A DNA stretch of 64,000 nt from Charina bottae. Lineage: Eukaryota; Chordata; Lepidosauria; Squamata; Charinaidae. The stretch covers positions 63,250,001 to 63,314,000 of the forward strand of contig JALMGJ010000001.1 in assembly GCA_023362775.1 (NCBI GenBank), written 5' to 3'. The notes below the pieces were generated by a model, which made no database searches, was not told the DNA's origin, and saw only the letters and a list, made by a program, of their open reading frames with translations. Shown here piece by piece: positions 13,317 through 23,587 of this stretch (its first letter is position 1; every line of letters begins with the position of its first letter). Position numbers and translations under genes: made by a program.

Positions 13317-14141
13317 AAACCAGGTCTAATCAGAATGAAAGAACAGTGCCAGCAACAGCAATAGCATTCATACAACAAGATGGATCTAAATCAGTTTGAC
13401 TCTAGCGTAAATGTTTGTTAAAATACCCAAGTTTTAGCATGCTTCTAAATCTTAATAGATTACACTCACTTTAATATAAAAATATACCTTTACTCTCAAA
13501 TCACATACAGTATGGCAGGGGAGACTATTATAGATAAATCAATGGATTTCTGCAGCAATTTTGTGCCCTAGCTATATTTAGTGACCACAGCTGGATAGGA
13601 CTTTACACTTCTCTATAATTCTTTCCCTCCTTTCCAAAATTAAAATAAATAAATAAATAAATAAAATCCAGTGTTCATGCATTTTTTCCTGACAAAAGTG
13701 GCCCCAATCTTTTGTCATTGTATAACTGTAGGGCTTTTCTACCCTACCCATTAATAGTTTAACTTCTTTACTTGTTTAGATATTGGACAAAGATACAAAA
13801 TTTTACTGCTAAGGAGATGCAGCTACTAGGAACACTAAGATAAACCACAGTCCTGTAAGTACGTTTTCAGACTTCAAATTTAAACATTACTCCCACATAC
13901 ATTTTAAAAACTTCTAAAGATAAATGGGGAAGATAGGAAACTCCTTACAACACCAAGTATAAAGAGAACAAAGCTAATTTTATTAACATTGTAAGGTGAT
14001 GGGAGGTTGCTATTTCCACTGGGTGAAAAATTTCCATTTGTTAAACTTTTGATATGTTCAGTAGAACATACAACATATGTCAGTCTGGTTTTAGCCGTAT
14101 GTAAGGAGCACAACACTTATACACATTCACAAAGAATTTAC

Positions 14142-14237
14142 CTGTTGAAGGAGTGATCTGGCCTCCTCTGAAATGTGATCTGGCAAATTCAAACAGGTAT
14201 GAGTATTTATTCCTGCTGGGTGGCACTCCAGGAGAGT
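14142..14237 (-). CDS. RPS6KC1: RPS6KC1 coding exon (window exon 7): αG-αH of the C-lobe
   Basis: 96 bp, 32 codons, phase 0/0. It encodes TLLECHPAGINTHTCLNLPD then HISEEARSLLQQ. The pattern LNLPDHISEEARSLLQQLL is the usual AGC/S6K segment before the αH-αI turn (compare P..xS.EA..LL..LL). The acceptor follows TTTGCAATAG and the donor is CAG|GTAAAT. It joins in frame to LLTGK upstream and LLQFNSVERLG downstream. Confidence 0.94.
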
Positions 14238-15454
14238 CTATTGCAAAGCAGCAAGAAATGCAACATATTAAAGTGCATGTTATGATATAAAGAATGTCAA
14301 TACATGTTACTATATTCAAAAGCTTAAAGTAATCCTCCTCAATCTAGACTATGATATCCGTAATCCTCAACCAGCAGGCAACTGGCATTGCTGACTTGGA
14401 ATGAAGGAAGTTGTACTTTAACAAGCAGAACTAACTGATGATCAGCAGTTTTGCATTATTTGGGGAGCTTCATCTTTTGAATATTAATTACACATACCTA
14501 AAATCTCATTCCTGTTCTGAGATGGAAAAAATGGAGATGCAGGCTAAGGTATAGAAATTTAACCAGGTAATTATGACCTCTGTGAAAATCCCTAACAATG
14601 ATGGAACTGCAAATTTAATTAAAACACAAAGCAATCACAACGGTATCTCCTCACCAAAAATTCTAAGTGGACATACTTTGCATTGTGCATACACATATTA
14701 TCCACTTCCACTGCAAACAAATCTGGAAAACAAACTGATGGGTCATTCCCAAAGGTGTTCTGAAATGTGAATGGGGGCACAACGGTTAAGGAGGTACAGA
14801 CCTCTGCTCCATTTCTCTGGTAGGTTACCCAACCTAATTGTGTCCTCTTTCATACAGGCATAGCCCACATTAATTCTCATCATCTCTAGGGATCATGGAA
14901 GTTGTATTTCTACATACAGCATTGCTAGCAAGAGGAAACATTTGGAAAGGCTTTAGAAGCACCTCATTTGCTTTCAAAAGAAGCACAAGGGAAGAAGTCA
15001 GATGGGCCCCTCCATCCAACAAGAAGACACGCCTTCCTCCTGCCCAAGTTAAGCCGTTCACCAGGCTGGAGGAAGGGAGGTGAAATGGGGGGAAAGGCTT
15101 GATTTGTTTGACAAAAGTTATGGTCCTATGTCAAACCAAACAAGTATTCTGCTTAACTTTCATTACAAAAGAAAAAAGAAAAAAATATCCCTTTGCATCT
15201 TGTCTTTATTTGACTTCCTGAAGTCCTACAAGATCCATAAAGATGAGCCTAATACAAAACTTTAGAATTCTGCCCTATTTGATTGAGGGACAATGAAATA
15301 AGATACATCTTTTTCATGAATTCACTTCCACAGTATACCCCAGCAACTTGCATTCATTGTTAATTACTTCTGGTTCCTGTGTGTTACATTTCAAAGGGAT
15401 TACTTCTTTGACATCTATAGTTTTGTCCCCAGAAACACATTATATACTCTAAAC

Positions 15455-15596
15455 CAGGGCTTTCCAAACTTTTCAGTTGGTGACACACCAACGGCGGTGG
15501 GCGAAAACCATCAGCGCTTCCGGGTTTTTGCGCGGCACACCTGGGCCCCGCAGGCAACACAGTACTGTGTCACGACACACAGTTTGGAAAGCTATG
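15455..15596 (-). mobile_element. hAT-type MITE, copy A (inverted orientation)
   Basis: Terminal inverted repeats are CAGGGCTTTCCAAACT at the left and its counterpart AGTTTGGAAAGCTATG at the right. It is flanked by CTCTAAAC at 15447-15454 and 15597-15604; an 8-bp duplication is typical of hAT transposases. The internal GTGTCACGACACACAG end matches the 5' end of copies B, 43848 and 53767 in reverse. No transposase is encoded. Confidence 0.85.
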
Positions 15597-15604
15597 CTCT
15601 AAAC

Positions 15605-15913
15605 CAAAGCTTTCCCAACTGTGTGTCGCGACACAAAAGTGTGTCGCCACACACAGCGTGGTGTGTGGCCACACCACCCGGAAGCGGCGGCGCATGTGTG
15701 CACGGCAGCCGCGACAGCGGCGCGGCTTCCGCGTTTTAGCAGAGGCTGCTGCCGCTGCCGTGCACGCGCGTGCCACCGCACGCCCCCCGCGCCGCCGTGC
15801 ATGCGCGTGCCCCCCCGTGCCGCCGCCGTGCACGTGCGCCCCCCCGCGCCGCCGCCATGCGCACGCGCACCGCCGCCGGTGTGTCGCCAGTGGCGGCACT
15901 TTGGAAAGCCCTG
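15605..15913 (+). mobile_element. hAT-type MITE, copy B (CpG-rich core)
   Basis: Begins CAAAGCTTTCCCAACTGTGT and ends CTTTGGAAAGCCCTG. It is flanked by CTCTAAAC at 15597-15604 and 15914-15921. The core (about 15680-15890) is extremely GC- and CpG-rich with alternating GCGC/CGCC runs, unlike the AT-rich surroundings. The Arg/Pro/Ala-rich ORFs across it are compositional. Confidence 0.88.
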
Positions 15914-16001
15914 CTCTAAACCTTACCAGCATGTCCTATTGACAGCATCATAATAAAGCAAACACTAGTATTTTGCTATAAGAAAAATATATATTCAGTG
16001 T

Positions 16002-16123
16002 CTGGGTTCATACACCATGCTAAGCCATAATATCCTTTGTTCAGTTTCAGTTTAGCACACTGTGTGAACTAGATAATATAGTATAGGCCATGGTTTATGG
16101 CTTAGCATGGTGTAAGAACCCAG
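16002..16123. mobile_element. Short foldback MITE (29-bp inverted arms)
   Basis: Left arm 16002-16030 (CTGGGTTCATACACCATGCT start) and right arm 16095-16123 are reverse complements with one mismatch. A diverged relative lies at about 16750-16830 (GAGTTCACGCATCATGCTAA). Superfamily not determined; no clear target duplication was seen. Confidence 0.65.
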
Positions 16124-16470
16124 CCATCTGTGGTTTATTCAACAAACCACAGTTGAAACAAATTATCACTTAATGTGATGTGTGAGCCCACCAGCAAGAT
16201 GATGTACTATCATCAGCTGTTCTGAAGATTTTTCATACAATATGAAAGTTCCTATCCTATATTTTGGTTACTCTATATTAAGATATTACTTTTCTCTGGG
16301 CTGCAAAAATCCAGATGTCCACCAGATGGCAGCAAAACGTTAGTTATCTATACAGTATCTCTTAGCTGCCTTTGGATATTTACAGCCTAGACCTGGTCCC
16401 CTAATTTTCTGTAGGATTACAGGACTTGGCATGTTTTTTTTTTGTTTGTTTAATGGCCAGTACACCCTAC

Positions 16471-16553
16471 CTTGCCAGTAAGTAGTTCAAAGAGAAGGGC
16501 ACCCAAGCTCCACCAGTCGCAGGCCTCTGTTTCTTCAAAGACAACACCAACTT
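16471..16553 (-). CDS. RPS6KC1: RPS6KC1 coding exon (window exon 6): APE-αF segment of the C-lobe
   Basis: 83 bp, starting in phase 1 and ending in phase 0. Together with the split codon it encodes [20 protein letters not shown] and LFELLTGK. The D-W-W-S-L-G string is the αF motif (DxWSLG); Asp648 normally holds the catalytic loop. The acceptor follows TTTCATTCAG and the donor is AAG|GTAGGG. My recollection of mammalian copies has AITEE where this one has VVFEE, a modest divergence in the P+1-like loop that could affect partner binding. Confidence 0.95.
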
Positions 16554-17718
16554 CTGAATGAAAGGTGAGTGCAGTTAAAATTCAAAGGTCAAATACCCTT
16601 TCAAACTTGCATTTGCAAGAGGACTCGAATGTTGATGGACCATAACAGAACATATTTTTCTCCAATAGCTAGACATCACCACAGACATACCAGTTTGACA
16701 CAGCGATCAGGATTCTTGAATGTTTATCCTCTAAACACAGTATAAATGCTGAGTTCACGCATCATGCTAAACCATAAATAGTATAAGCTTAACGTGCTGC
16801 ATGAACCAGCCACTGTGGTTTGTAAAACCCATAGCCAATCACTGTGGCTTTTTCAAGAAATCATTGTTACAACAAGCTATAGCTAAGTAGGATGCATGCC
16901 TCCAGTCACTATCAGCACCCTCACTTGGCTAGAGGAGCAATCTACAGTACTTTTCTGAATTAAAACAATTTCTAGTAATCCCAAGGGGAAATAAAACACA
17001 CTAATAACAGCATACAAAAACGACAGAACTTAAAACAAGATCACAATAGTGACAACAGAAACACCTAACGGGCACATCAGTTTAAGTCAAGCCTGCACAG
17101 GTAGGTGTTTAGCTGAAAGCTCATTCAGTTTGGTGAATTCAGGGAAGTAATTCCACAATCAGGAGTTGTCATTTCCACTCTGAAAGGAGATACATTTCTC
17201 CTCTTCATGTTAGAAACAGGAACCTGCTTCTAGAGCAATTGTCCCCAACCTGGTGCCTTCCATGGGTCCTGCTGGCAAGGAATTATGCAAGCTGTCTTTC
17301 TGGGGGTTTACATCTGGAGGTTGCTAGGTCAGGGAAGGCAGCCGTACCTCCTATTTCAGTGGAAGGACAGGATTATAGGACTCATTGAGTAGCCTTGAGA
17401 AAGCAATTATCTCTCAGCAAGGTAGTTATAATGAGAGGCTTTTATCTTTAAGTGCTGTTGTTTTTAGGGTGGGGCAGGTTACAAATAAAAAAAATCATGG
17501 CTATTTAGTGGATTTCTGGGGGGAAACAATTCTGAAGAGGAATCAGGAAAAGATGAGGAATGGAATTTAAGCTTCTTTTCTGGGCAAAGTCCCTGCGCAC
17601 TGAACCTTTAAGTGCTGATACAGCACAGGGGCTGAATTGCAGGAGCTTCTATGATCAGATCAAGCATTCTCCATGATCTGTAGCTTGAATCATGTCAACT
17701 GGATTTCTATTTTCTTAA

Positions 17719-17765
17719 TGGAAACGTTTCGCTCCTTATCCAAGGGGCTTCTTCAGTCTGAGCAA
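17719..17765 (-). ncRNA. Hammerhead-like motif, mirror copy on the left arm
   Basis: Exact reverse-complement image of the motif at 18384-18430; the CTGAAGA core is at 17750-17756 on the minus strand. Same stem II and GAAACGTTTC. Confidence 0.55.
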
Positions 17766-18383
17766 AGTTGGTAAGGGAATCCTAAATATGTTCCTAGGTA
17801 GCTGTGTGACCTTACACCTGGGGCTAGGTCATGGTTATATTGAGATGTAATTTTTAAGTCCTTTTATCATCTAATGGAGGGTCGTTAAAAACACCATGCT
17901 GCTGTTGAGCTTCTGAAATGGTCTTAATCTTCCTAGGCACAGAAGACAACACGGGGAGGAAGATGGGGGAGAGTTTGTGCCTGAGGCCCCCACCTCTATT
18001 CAAGGAAGGATTTTCCAAGTTGGCATAAATGGATTCCTTGACCCCTCTCTCAAACCACCTATCTTCTCTGTCTAAGGTGGTTAGAGATAGGTGGTTTGAG
18101 AGAGGGGTCAAGGAATCCATTTATGCCAACTTGGAAAATCCTTCCTTGAATAGAGGTGGGGGCCTCAGGCACAAACTCTCCCCCATCTTCCTCCCCGTGT
18201 TGTCTTCTGTGCCTAGGAAGATTAAGACCATTTCAGAAGCTCAACAGCAGCATGGTGTTTTTAACGACCCTCCATTAGATGATAAAAGGACTTAAAAATT
18301 ACATCTCAATATAACCATGACCTAGCCCCAGGTGTAAGGTCACACAGCTACCTAGGAACATATTTAGGATTCCCTTACCAACT

Positions 18384-18430
18384 TTGCTCAGACTGAAGAA
18401 GCCCCTTGGATAAGGAGCGAAACGTTTCCA
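18384..18430 (+). ncRNA. Hammerhead-ribozyme-like motif in Penelope-like terminal repeat
   Basis: Ordered core CTGAAGA (18393-18399, fits CUGANGA), then a stem-II hairpin GCCCCTTGGATAAGGAGC with GGAT loop and one mismatch. GAAAC and the short palindromic ACGT stem III follow. Hammerheads in Penelope-like elements are established. Activity of this copy is inferred only. Confidence 0.55.
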
Positions 18431-18521
18431 TTAAGAAAATAGAAATCCAGTTGACATGATTCAAGCTACAGACAATTCCACCTGGATGACTGAGAACCTT
18501 CATAGACATTCTCCATGATGC

Positions 18522-18745
18522 ACCAGACAGGATACCCTGGAGAAGACGCTGATGCTAGGGAAAGTGGAAGGCAAAAGGAAGAGGGGCCGACCAAGGGCAA
18601 GATGGATGGATGATATTCTGGAGGTGACGACTCGACCGACCGTGGGGGAGCTGGGGATGGTGACGGCGGACAGGAAGCTCTGGCGTAGGCTGGTCCATGA
18701 AGTCACGAAGAGTCGGAAGCAACTGAACGAATAAACAAAAACAGG
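18522..18745 (+). mobile_element. BovB (RTE) LINE 3' end
   Basis: Translates to LGKVEGKRKRGRPRARWMDD and, later, KLWRRLVHEVTKSRKQLNE, the C-terminus of BovB ORF2. Nearly identical to the end of the longer BovB copy at about 48870-49115. 5' truncated just after the Penelope-like insertion. Confidence 0.9.
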
Positions 18746-19754
18746 AAAGGCTCTGCAAGCAACTCTATATTTTTAGTGTATTTAGAGTTGTGTGGCTATA
18801 AAGGATTTTGGCAGCTCATGGGCACTTTTGATGTCAAGTTATATAAAGATCATATAACTTCTACACTCCAAGACCCAATGGTACCAGAGATACACAATAT
18901 TCCTTATCTGTAAATATTAGTTCTCAAACCAACAAATGTAGCACTTCCTATTTTATTGCTAGAACTTTTTATACATTTAGATCCTACTAAAAAGGCCTGG
19001 CCATTGATAATCAAAGTAATGTATTAATTTAATTGACAAAATGCATTATTAAATGTTGAAGTTCATGCCAACCCCCCTTTTTTACTCAACACCCTGTTGC
19101 AGGTATGTTTATCCAAGTACTGATCATGGTTTATTGCATGAGTTGGGTATACCATTAGACTGTACCCACAGAACCCCAAAATTAAATAAAACGCAATGCA
19201 ATTTAACATTTGTTAATCTTGTGAAATTTCAGCCATTTCATTAAAAATTTAAGCAATTTGTAAATAAAATTTAAAGAATTGATTTTTCTAAAATCGAATG
19301 AAACAAGTATAAGAAGGCAACAGTAAGAATACTTCCCATCTCCCATGCAGAGCATCTGCAGAGGCAAGGAAGCTGCTAAAACTATTTTTCCTCCCCAGAC
19401 AGGTAACCTTGATTACCCACAAGGCATAGTTTGCAAGTCCATTTTAAGCCATTATTTCATATCCCTTCACCATACTTTGTTATGATTGTTAATATTAGGT
19501 GGGTCTGTGTAGTTATTAACTATGCCTAAGGATTTACTGCATAGGGTAACTATGAGGAACACCTCTGAATTTGCAGTGATCGCATACCCAGATAGGTGTC
19601 ATTATTTAAAAAATTATTTTAAAAATTAGGGAATTCTTGTTTACTGAAGTTCCCCCACGCATGAGCTGTCCAAGCGCTAATGTCAAGAAACTAAATGCCT
19701 GATTAGGTAACATCTTGCTTGCCTTTTTTTTTTTTTTGAATAAGATCTTCTGAA

Positions 19755-19951
19755 GAGCCACTTTGGTGTAGTGGTTAAAGGCACTAGAAACTGGGAGACT
19801 ATGAATACAAAGCCAGCTGGGTGACTTTGAGTCACTCTCTCTCAGCCCTAGGAAGAAGGCAAGGGCAAGCCACTTCTAAATCTTGCCAAGAAAACTGCAA
19901 GGACTTCTCCAGACATCTCTAGGAGTCAACATTGATTTGAAGGCACCCTCC
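19755..19951 (+). mobile_element. tRNA-derived SINE (same family as 11295)
   Basis: GAGCCACTTTGGTGTAGTGG head, AGCCAGCTGGGTGACTTTGA middle and GCCAAGAAAACTGCAAGGAC end. Slightly shortened around the B-box. Confidence 0.85.
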
Positions 19952-20229
19952 CACCTAGGAACTCCTAGATTTCTGTTTTATCAAAGTTCCCTACTATACA
20001 TTTCAAAAGCAGATGGAACCAATAAAATGAAGCATTTAAATCTGTGCTGCTTGTGTTATAATGTATGAACAGGGAAAAGACATTTAAATATAAGTGTCCT
20101 TACATGTAGTTACTACATACTTTATTAGAGTTTTTGAAGAGCCTAATCACACTAAATTAAGAGCAAGTCCTATTCAAATGGGGTTTGCGCAGTTTTATAC
20201 CATAGCAGACTAATCCTTTAAGTTAAGGG

Positions 20230-20394
20230 TGATATGGAAGGATGGTTGGTTATTTCCTTAGACAATTGTTGTTTGTATATAATGCTGTTTTGTTTTTTAA
20301 AAAAAATTGTGAAGCCACCCAGTGTCATTTTGGAGTTGGGTAGTCTAGAAATCTGATAAATAAATACTTTCTCACTCTCTCTCACACACAAACA

Positions 20395-20439
<45 letters not shown>

Positions 20440-20455
20440 ATCTATCTATCTATCA
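20230..20455 (+). repeat. L2-type 3' tail plus (TATC)n microsatellite
   Basis: GTGAAGCCACCCAGTGTCAT...GATAAATAAATA is an L2-like tail. It is followed, after a CTCTCTCACACA stretch, by about fourteen TATC units with one interruption (20396-20454). Confidence 0.75.
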
Positions 20456-22631
20456 AGAGTAAATAATATGTAATGATTAAAGGATTAGTGTAGCACTGGG
20501 TAGATCTAGATTTAACTACCTTTCAATCACAAACTCACCTAGGTGTATTGGCTAGTCTTTCTCTCATATCCGTATCTACTTCACTCACTCTGTGTGTAAG
20601 TGAATAAAATAGGGAGACAACCATGTAAAAAGTTAAGGATAAGACTACATGAACATATCCATACAATTTTCTTGGCTATACCCTTTTTCCAGGATTTTTT
20701 TCTAAACTTCCCAGTCTAACCTATAGGGCACAGCACTGCAATTCTCTGGTGATGTTGGCCTCCCGGGGTAAACCAGATAGGAATCACAACCTAATATAGA
20801 ATTATTATAAGAATTGTAATAATAATTCTACTTTATTGTAAAGCTACATTGACAGAATCTTGCAAGTCTGAAAGTACAATCCTCCCCCCCATCCCCTTTA
20901 CAGCCCAAGAACTTAGGGAGGGTCCCTTCTGAGCCCCTTGCCCCACCCACTATGCAGCTGCCGGCTATGCTGTCTCTTATCTGACCGTTCCCTTGGCAAC
21001 GTCTCTTGGCCCAGTCTCCCAAGGTCTTTCCCACATACCATTACAGCTGGTGCAGGCCCCACCCTGTTTGGTTTCCAAACACAGCAAGGTTGGCCAGATG
21101 CTGCCACTGGCTGAGGACTAAAAATGCCACCTTAATTTCTTGGAGGAAAGGTGAGCCACGAACAGAATAAATAAGTTCCAGTGAGTTCAGTAAGAGTAAA
21201 ATTCAGAAGCTATTTAGCCAAAGCACACAAAATGCCTTTAGGCTACTTGAAAAGAACTTCAAAGTTGTTCAGTGCTTGGTCCAAATGATTTTTTATTTTC
21301 TTCTACCATGCACTAGTATCTTCATTCTTGTTGTTTTCCCTTTTAAATCTGGCTGTTTTCACTTTTACAACTAAGGAAATGTATTTTCTTTCATCAAGAA
21401 CAGTTGCTGGATTTACCATGAAAGTCCTTTTTCAAAACTGGAAGCAAGCATTCTGAAGTGGGTATCTCCCACTAATTTCAGAGCCAGGTTAGAAAAGATT
21501 CTGACATCAGTTTCTATGGGAGATTATTGCTCCCTTCCCCAGCTTTGGAATGACAAGCCATAAAGAGAAATAGCATTTGAAAAGGTAGGAATTCAGGAAG
21601 ACATAATTAGACCCCATACATTGCAAATATTGATGCCCCCCCCCCATGACTATCTCCACATTTTTTAACAGTGCTGGATGGCTTATTTCCACTGTATAAA
21701 AAGGACCTCAATGAAAGGTCCAGCATACCATTGTTCTATAGTAGAGCCAGGGCATTCTGAAGCAGGATATGCTGGTTCTGGGGGTCTGATCCTGTCCTAG
21801 GGGAGGAGGACTAATCTTTGCTGTGAACTATTTCTGCAGAACCCACCTGCCAAAGGATGCTTCAGCTGAGGTAGAAGAGTTATACTGCCTTATAAAGTAG
21901 AGCAGGGAAGACTACATGGCATCCCTCCAAATATCTCCTGGGGGGGCATTGGGGTCAAGAGCAGGTGAGGTTGCGGCAGTTCCTGTGGGGTGAGTCACAA
22001 TCCCCTGTGGAGCAAGCTTATTTGGAGTCTTCTAGTCTAATATGAAACAGGCCTACCTATAGATCATGATAGGGGACACTTTGTGGGCCAAGTGGGGCAT
22101 TCAAAAGGAAATTAGAAGATTGTCCAAGACTATGAATTTCTCCATTATACTCAGGTAGATCTTGATGCCCTGTCTAACATCCATTTTGTGCCACTTCTTC
22201 TCTAATTTGGACCTGAGCTTGGGGCAGTGAGAAGGGAGCATCACTACCTGGCCCTGATGAAAGACTAACTTCACCTTAGTTAGGAAGGCTGGATCAAGGT
22301 TCAGATCCTCATTGGATCAGTGTGATGGCTTGTATGTTCTGGAGGTAGTTTATGGCTTTTGGGACCAGCTGGTGTTTGGTTCCTCTGTGAGATCTGGGGG
22401 AAGTGATGAAATAATTGTAGGGAACCCTGTTGAATTTGATAACACAATGATGTGAGATTTTATACATTTATAAATACATTTATACATTTAATGTTATATT
22501 AGGCTACAGGAGAGTGAACTGTGTTAGCCTCCCACCCACAGAAAGACTGAGACATTCTCCTTGTTGTTTCTGTCCCCTCTTTTGTTGGAGGGGATATCAT
22601 ACTCCCTCTGCTTTGGGGTAGGTGTGGTCTC

Positions 22632-22649
22632 TCCCCCCCCCCCCCCCCG
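22632..22649 (+). repeat. Poly(C) tract
   Basis: An almost pure C run in the middle of a pyrimidine-rich region; G-rich on the transcribed (minus) strand. Confidence 0.85.
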
Positions 22650-22839
22650 CATTGGTGGTCTGAATTCCCTCTGGTCTATGGTTTTGTTTTGGGTGTGGTA
22701 GAGATGAAAATAATGGGGGTGCTTCTTTGTTTCTTTTTCTTAAAAAAAGCTTTCTTTTTAATTTATTATTTCTTTTCTTTTCTATTTCATTTCATTTATA
22801 GTGTATGGTCCAGTTCTTCAACCAAAATTGTCTTCTGGT

Positions 22840-23310
22840 GGCCATGGAAGCTACCAAGCCTTTGGCTGAGAATGGACACTATCCAGACTAGTATCAATCA
22901 CAAAAGCGGCCATGTTGGCTACTTTGTTCTTACCTGTCTGAATTCCCTGTGCTGTGGAGTCATGAGATGAGATACCTGTTTGGTGGAAAGGATGGAAGTG
23001 TTGACAAAGACTGAAGTTTCCAGGGAGCCCCTTGTGGCTAGAGATATCACTTGGTCTGCTCTGCATTTTGGGATCTCCATTTTCCAGTCCTTTGGATGTT
23101 TGGGGGTGTTGTCCCATCCTTTGTTTACTATGGCCTCCAAAGCCAATGCTGCCATGGCATCCACTAGGTGGATTTTGAACAGGTCTACGGATTTCTGAGA
23201 AGAAGTACAGAGCCTGGCAGCCCGCAGTGAGCCACCCTTGTTGCTCCCCACTTTGCCTCCAGTCACCCTGGGGCCCCTCACCTTGCCTCCAGGACTCTTT
23301 AGGTAGAAGG
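22840..23310 (-). pseudogene. Possible retroelement gag-like ORF remnant, unclassified
   Basis: Two overlapping minus-strand reading frames (156 and 120 codons) stay open over about 470 bp in otherwise closed DNA. Repeat-like sequence continues to about 21780. The translated segments carry no motif I can name; a DIRS- or LTR-type gag is a guess. A Sauria SINE begins at 23320. Confidence 0.3.
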
Positions 23311-23319
23311 TTTATGAAC

Positions 23320-23587
23320 ATGGCGTGGTGGCTCAGTGGGTAAGACGCCAGGCTTGTCGATCGGAAGATTTCATGTTCGGAGGTTCAAATCCCTAGCCCC
23401 GTGTGACAAGCTCCAGCTCTTGCCAACCTAGCAATTTTAAAGCATGCAAATGCAAGTAGATGAATAGGTACCACTTTGGTGGGTAGGTAACAGCATTCCG
23501 CGCACGTCATGCCGGCCACATGAGGAGATGAGCACCAGCCCCTAGAGTCGGACACGACTGCACAAATGTGCGGGGGGAACCTTTACC
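23320..23587 (+). mobile_element. Sauria-type SINE (tRNA head, BovB-like tail)
   Basis: Head GGCGTGGTGGCTCAGTGGGT with B-box GGAGGTTCAAATCCCTAGCC, the AGTAGATGAATAGGTACCAC core and the GGGGGGAACCTTTACCTTTA tail. The tail is shared with BovB LINEs, which mobilise this family. A 9-bp duplication TTTATGAAC flanks it (23311-23319, 23588-23596). Slightly shortened near 23520. Confidence 0.92.

Larger units (their letters stand above)
7745..14141 (-). other. RPS6KC1: RPS6KC1 intron between window exons 7 and 8
   Basis: 6.4-kb intron, AT-rich. It holds one tRNA-type SINE with a clear target duplication (11295-11519) and an L2-tail-like segment with a 25-bp tandem duplication (about 13160-13315). 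It also holds an unclassified block at about 9170-9730 that could be an old LTR element. No coding signal was seen. Confidence 0.8.
14238..16470 (-). other. RPS6KC1: RPS6KC1 intron between window exons 6 and 7
   Basis: 2.2-kb intron carrying two abutting hAT MITEs sharing their 8-bp target duplication (15455-15913) and a foldback MITE (16002-16123). The rest is unassigned. Confidence 0.85.
17678..18506. mobile_element. Penelope-like element fragment, head-to-head foldback copy 1
   Basis: Two 386-bp arms (17678-18063 and 18086-18471) are reverse complements, identical by eye, around a 22-nt unpaired centre. A 35-bp right-only extension (TTCCACCTGGATGACTGAGA within it) follows. A 13-bp duplication CATTCTCCATGAT flanks the whole unit (17665-17677 and 18507-18519). 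Each arm translates to a retroelement C-terminus containing RWFERGVKESIYANLENPSL followed by NRGGGLRHKLSPIF. This resembles the region after the GIY-YIG endonuclease of Penelope-like elements. The outer part, GAAGAAGCCCCTTGGATAAG then GAGCGAAACGTTTCC, is the Penelope/Neptune-type terminal sequence. No reverse transcriptase domain is present. Confidence 0.75.

Noticed and set aside
15497..15953. Arg/Ala/Pro-rich ORFs up to 120 codons on both strands
   Set aside because: Open only because the MITE core is GC-rich and stop-poor; they cross transposon ends and target duplications.
17236..17345. Possible hAT left end (GTCCCCAACCTGGTGCC)
   Set aside because: The right end and the duplication were not found; too degraded to call.
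17854..18295. Two ORFs on opposite strands with near-identical 88-codon products, looking like a duplicated gene
   Set aside because: They are the two arms of a Penelope-like foldback; no start context or upstream domain, so an element remnant rather than a host gene.
23320..23410. Possible tRNA gene (A- and B-box present)
   Set aside because: Cloverleaf not preserved and it continues into the Sauria SINE body and BovB-like tail.
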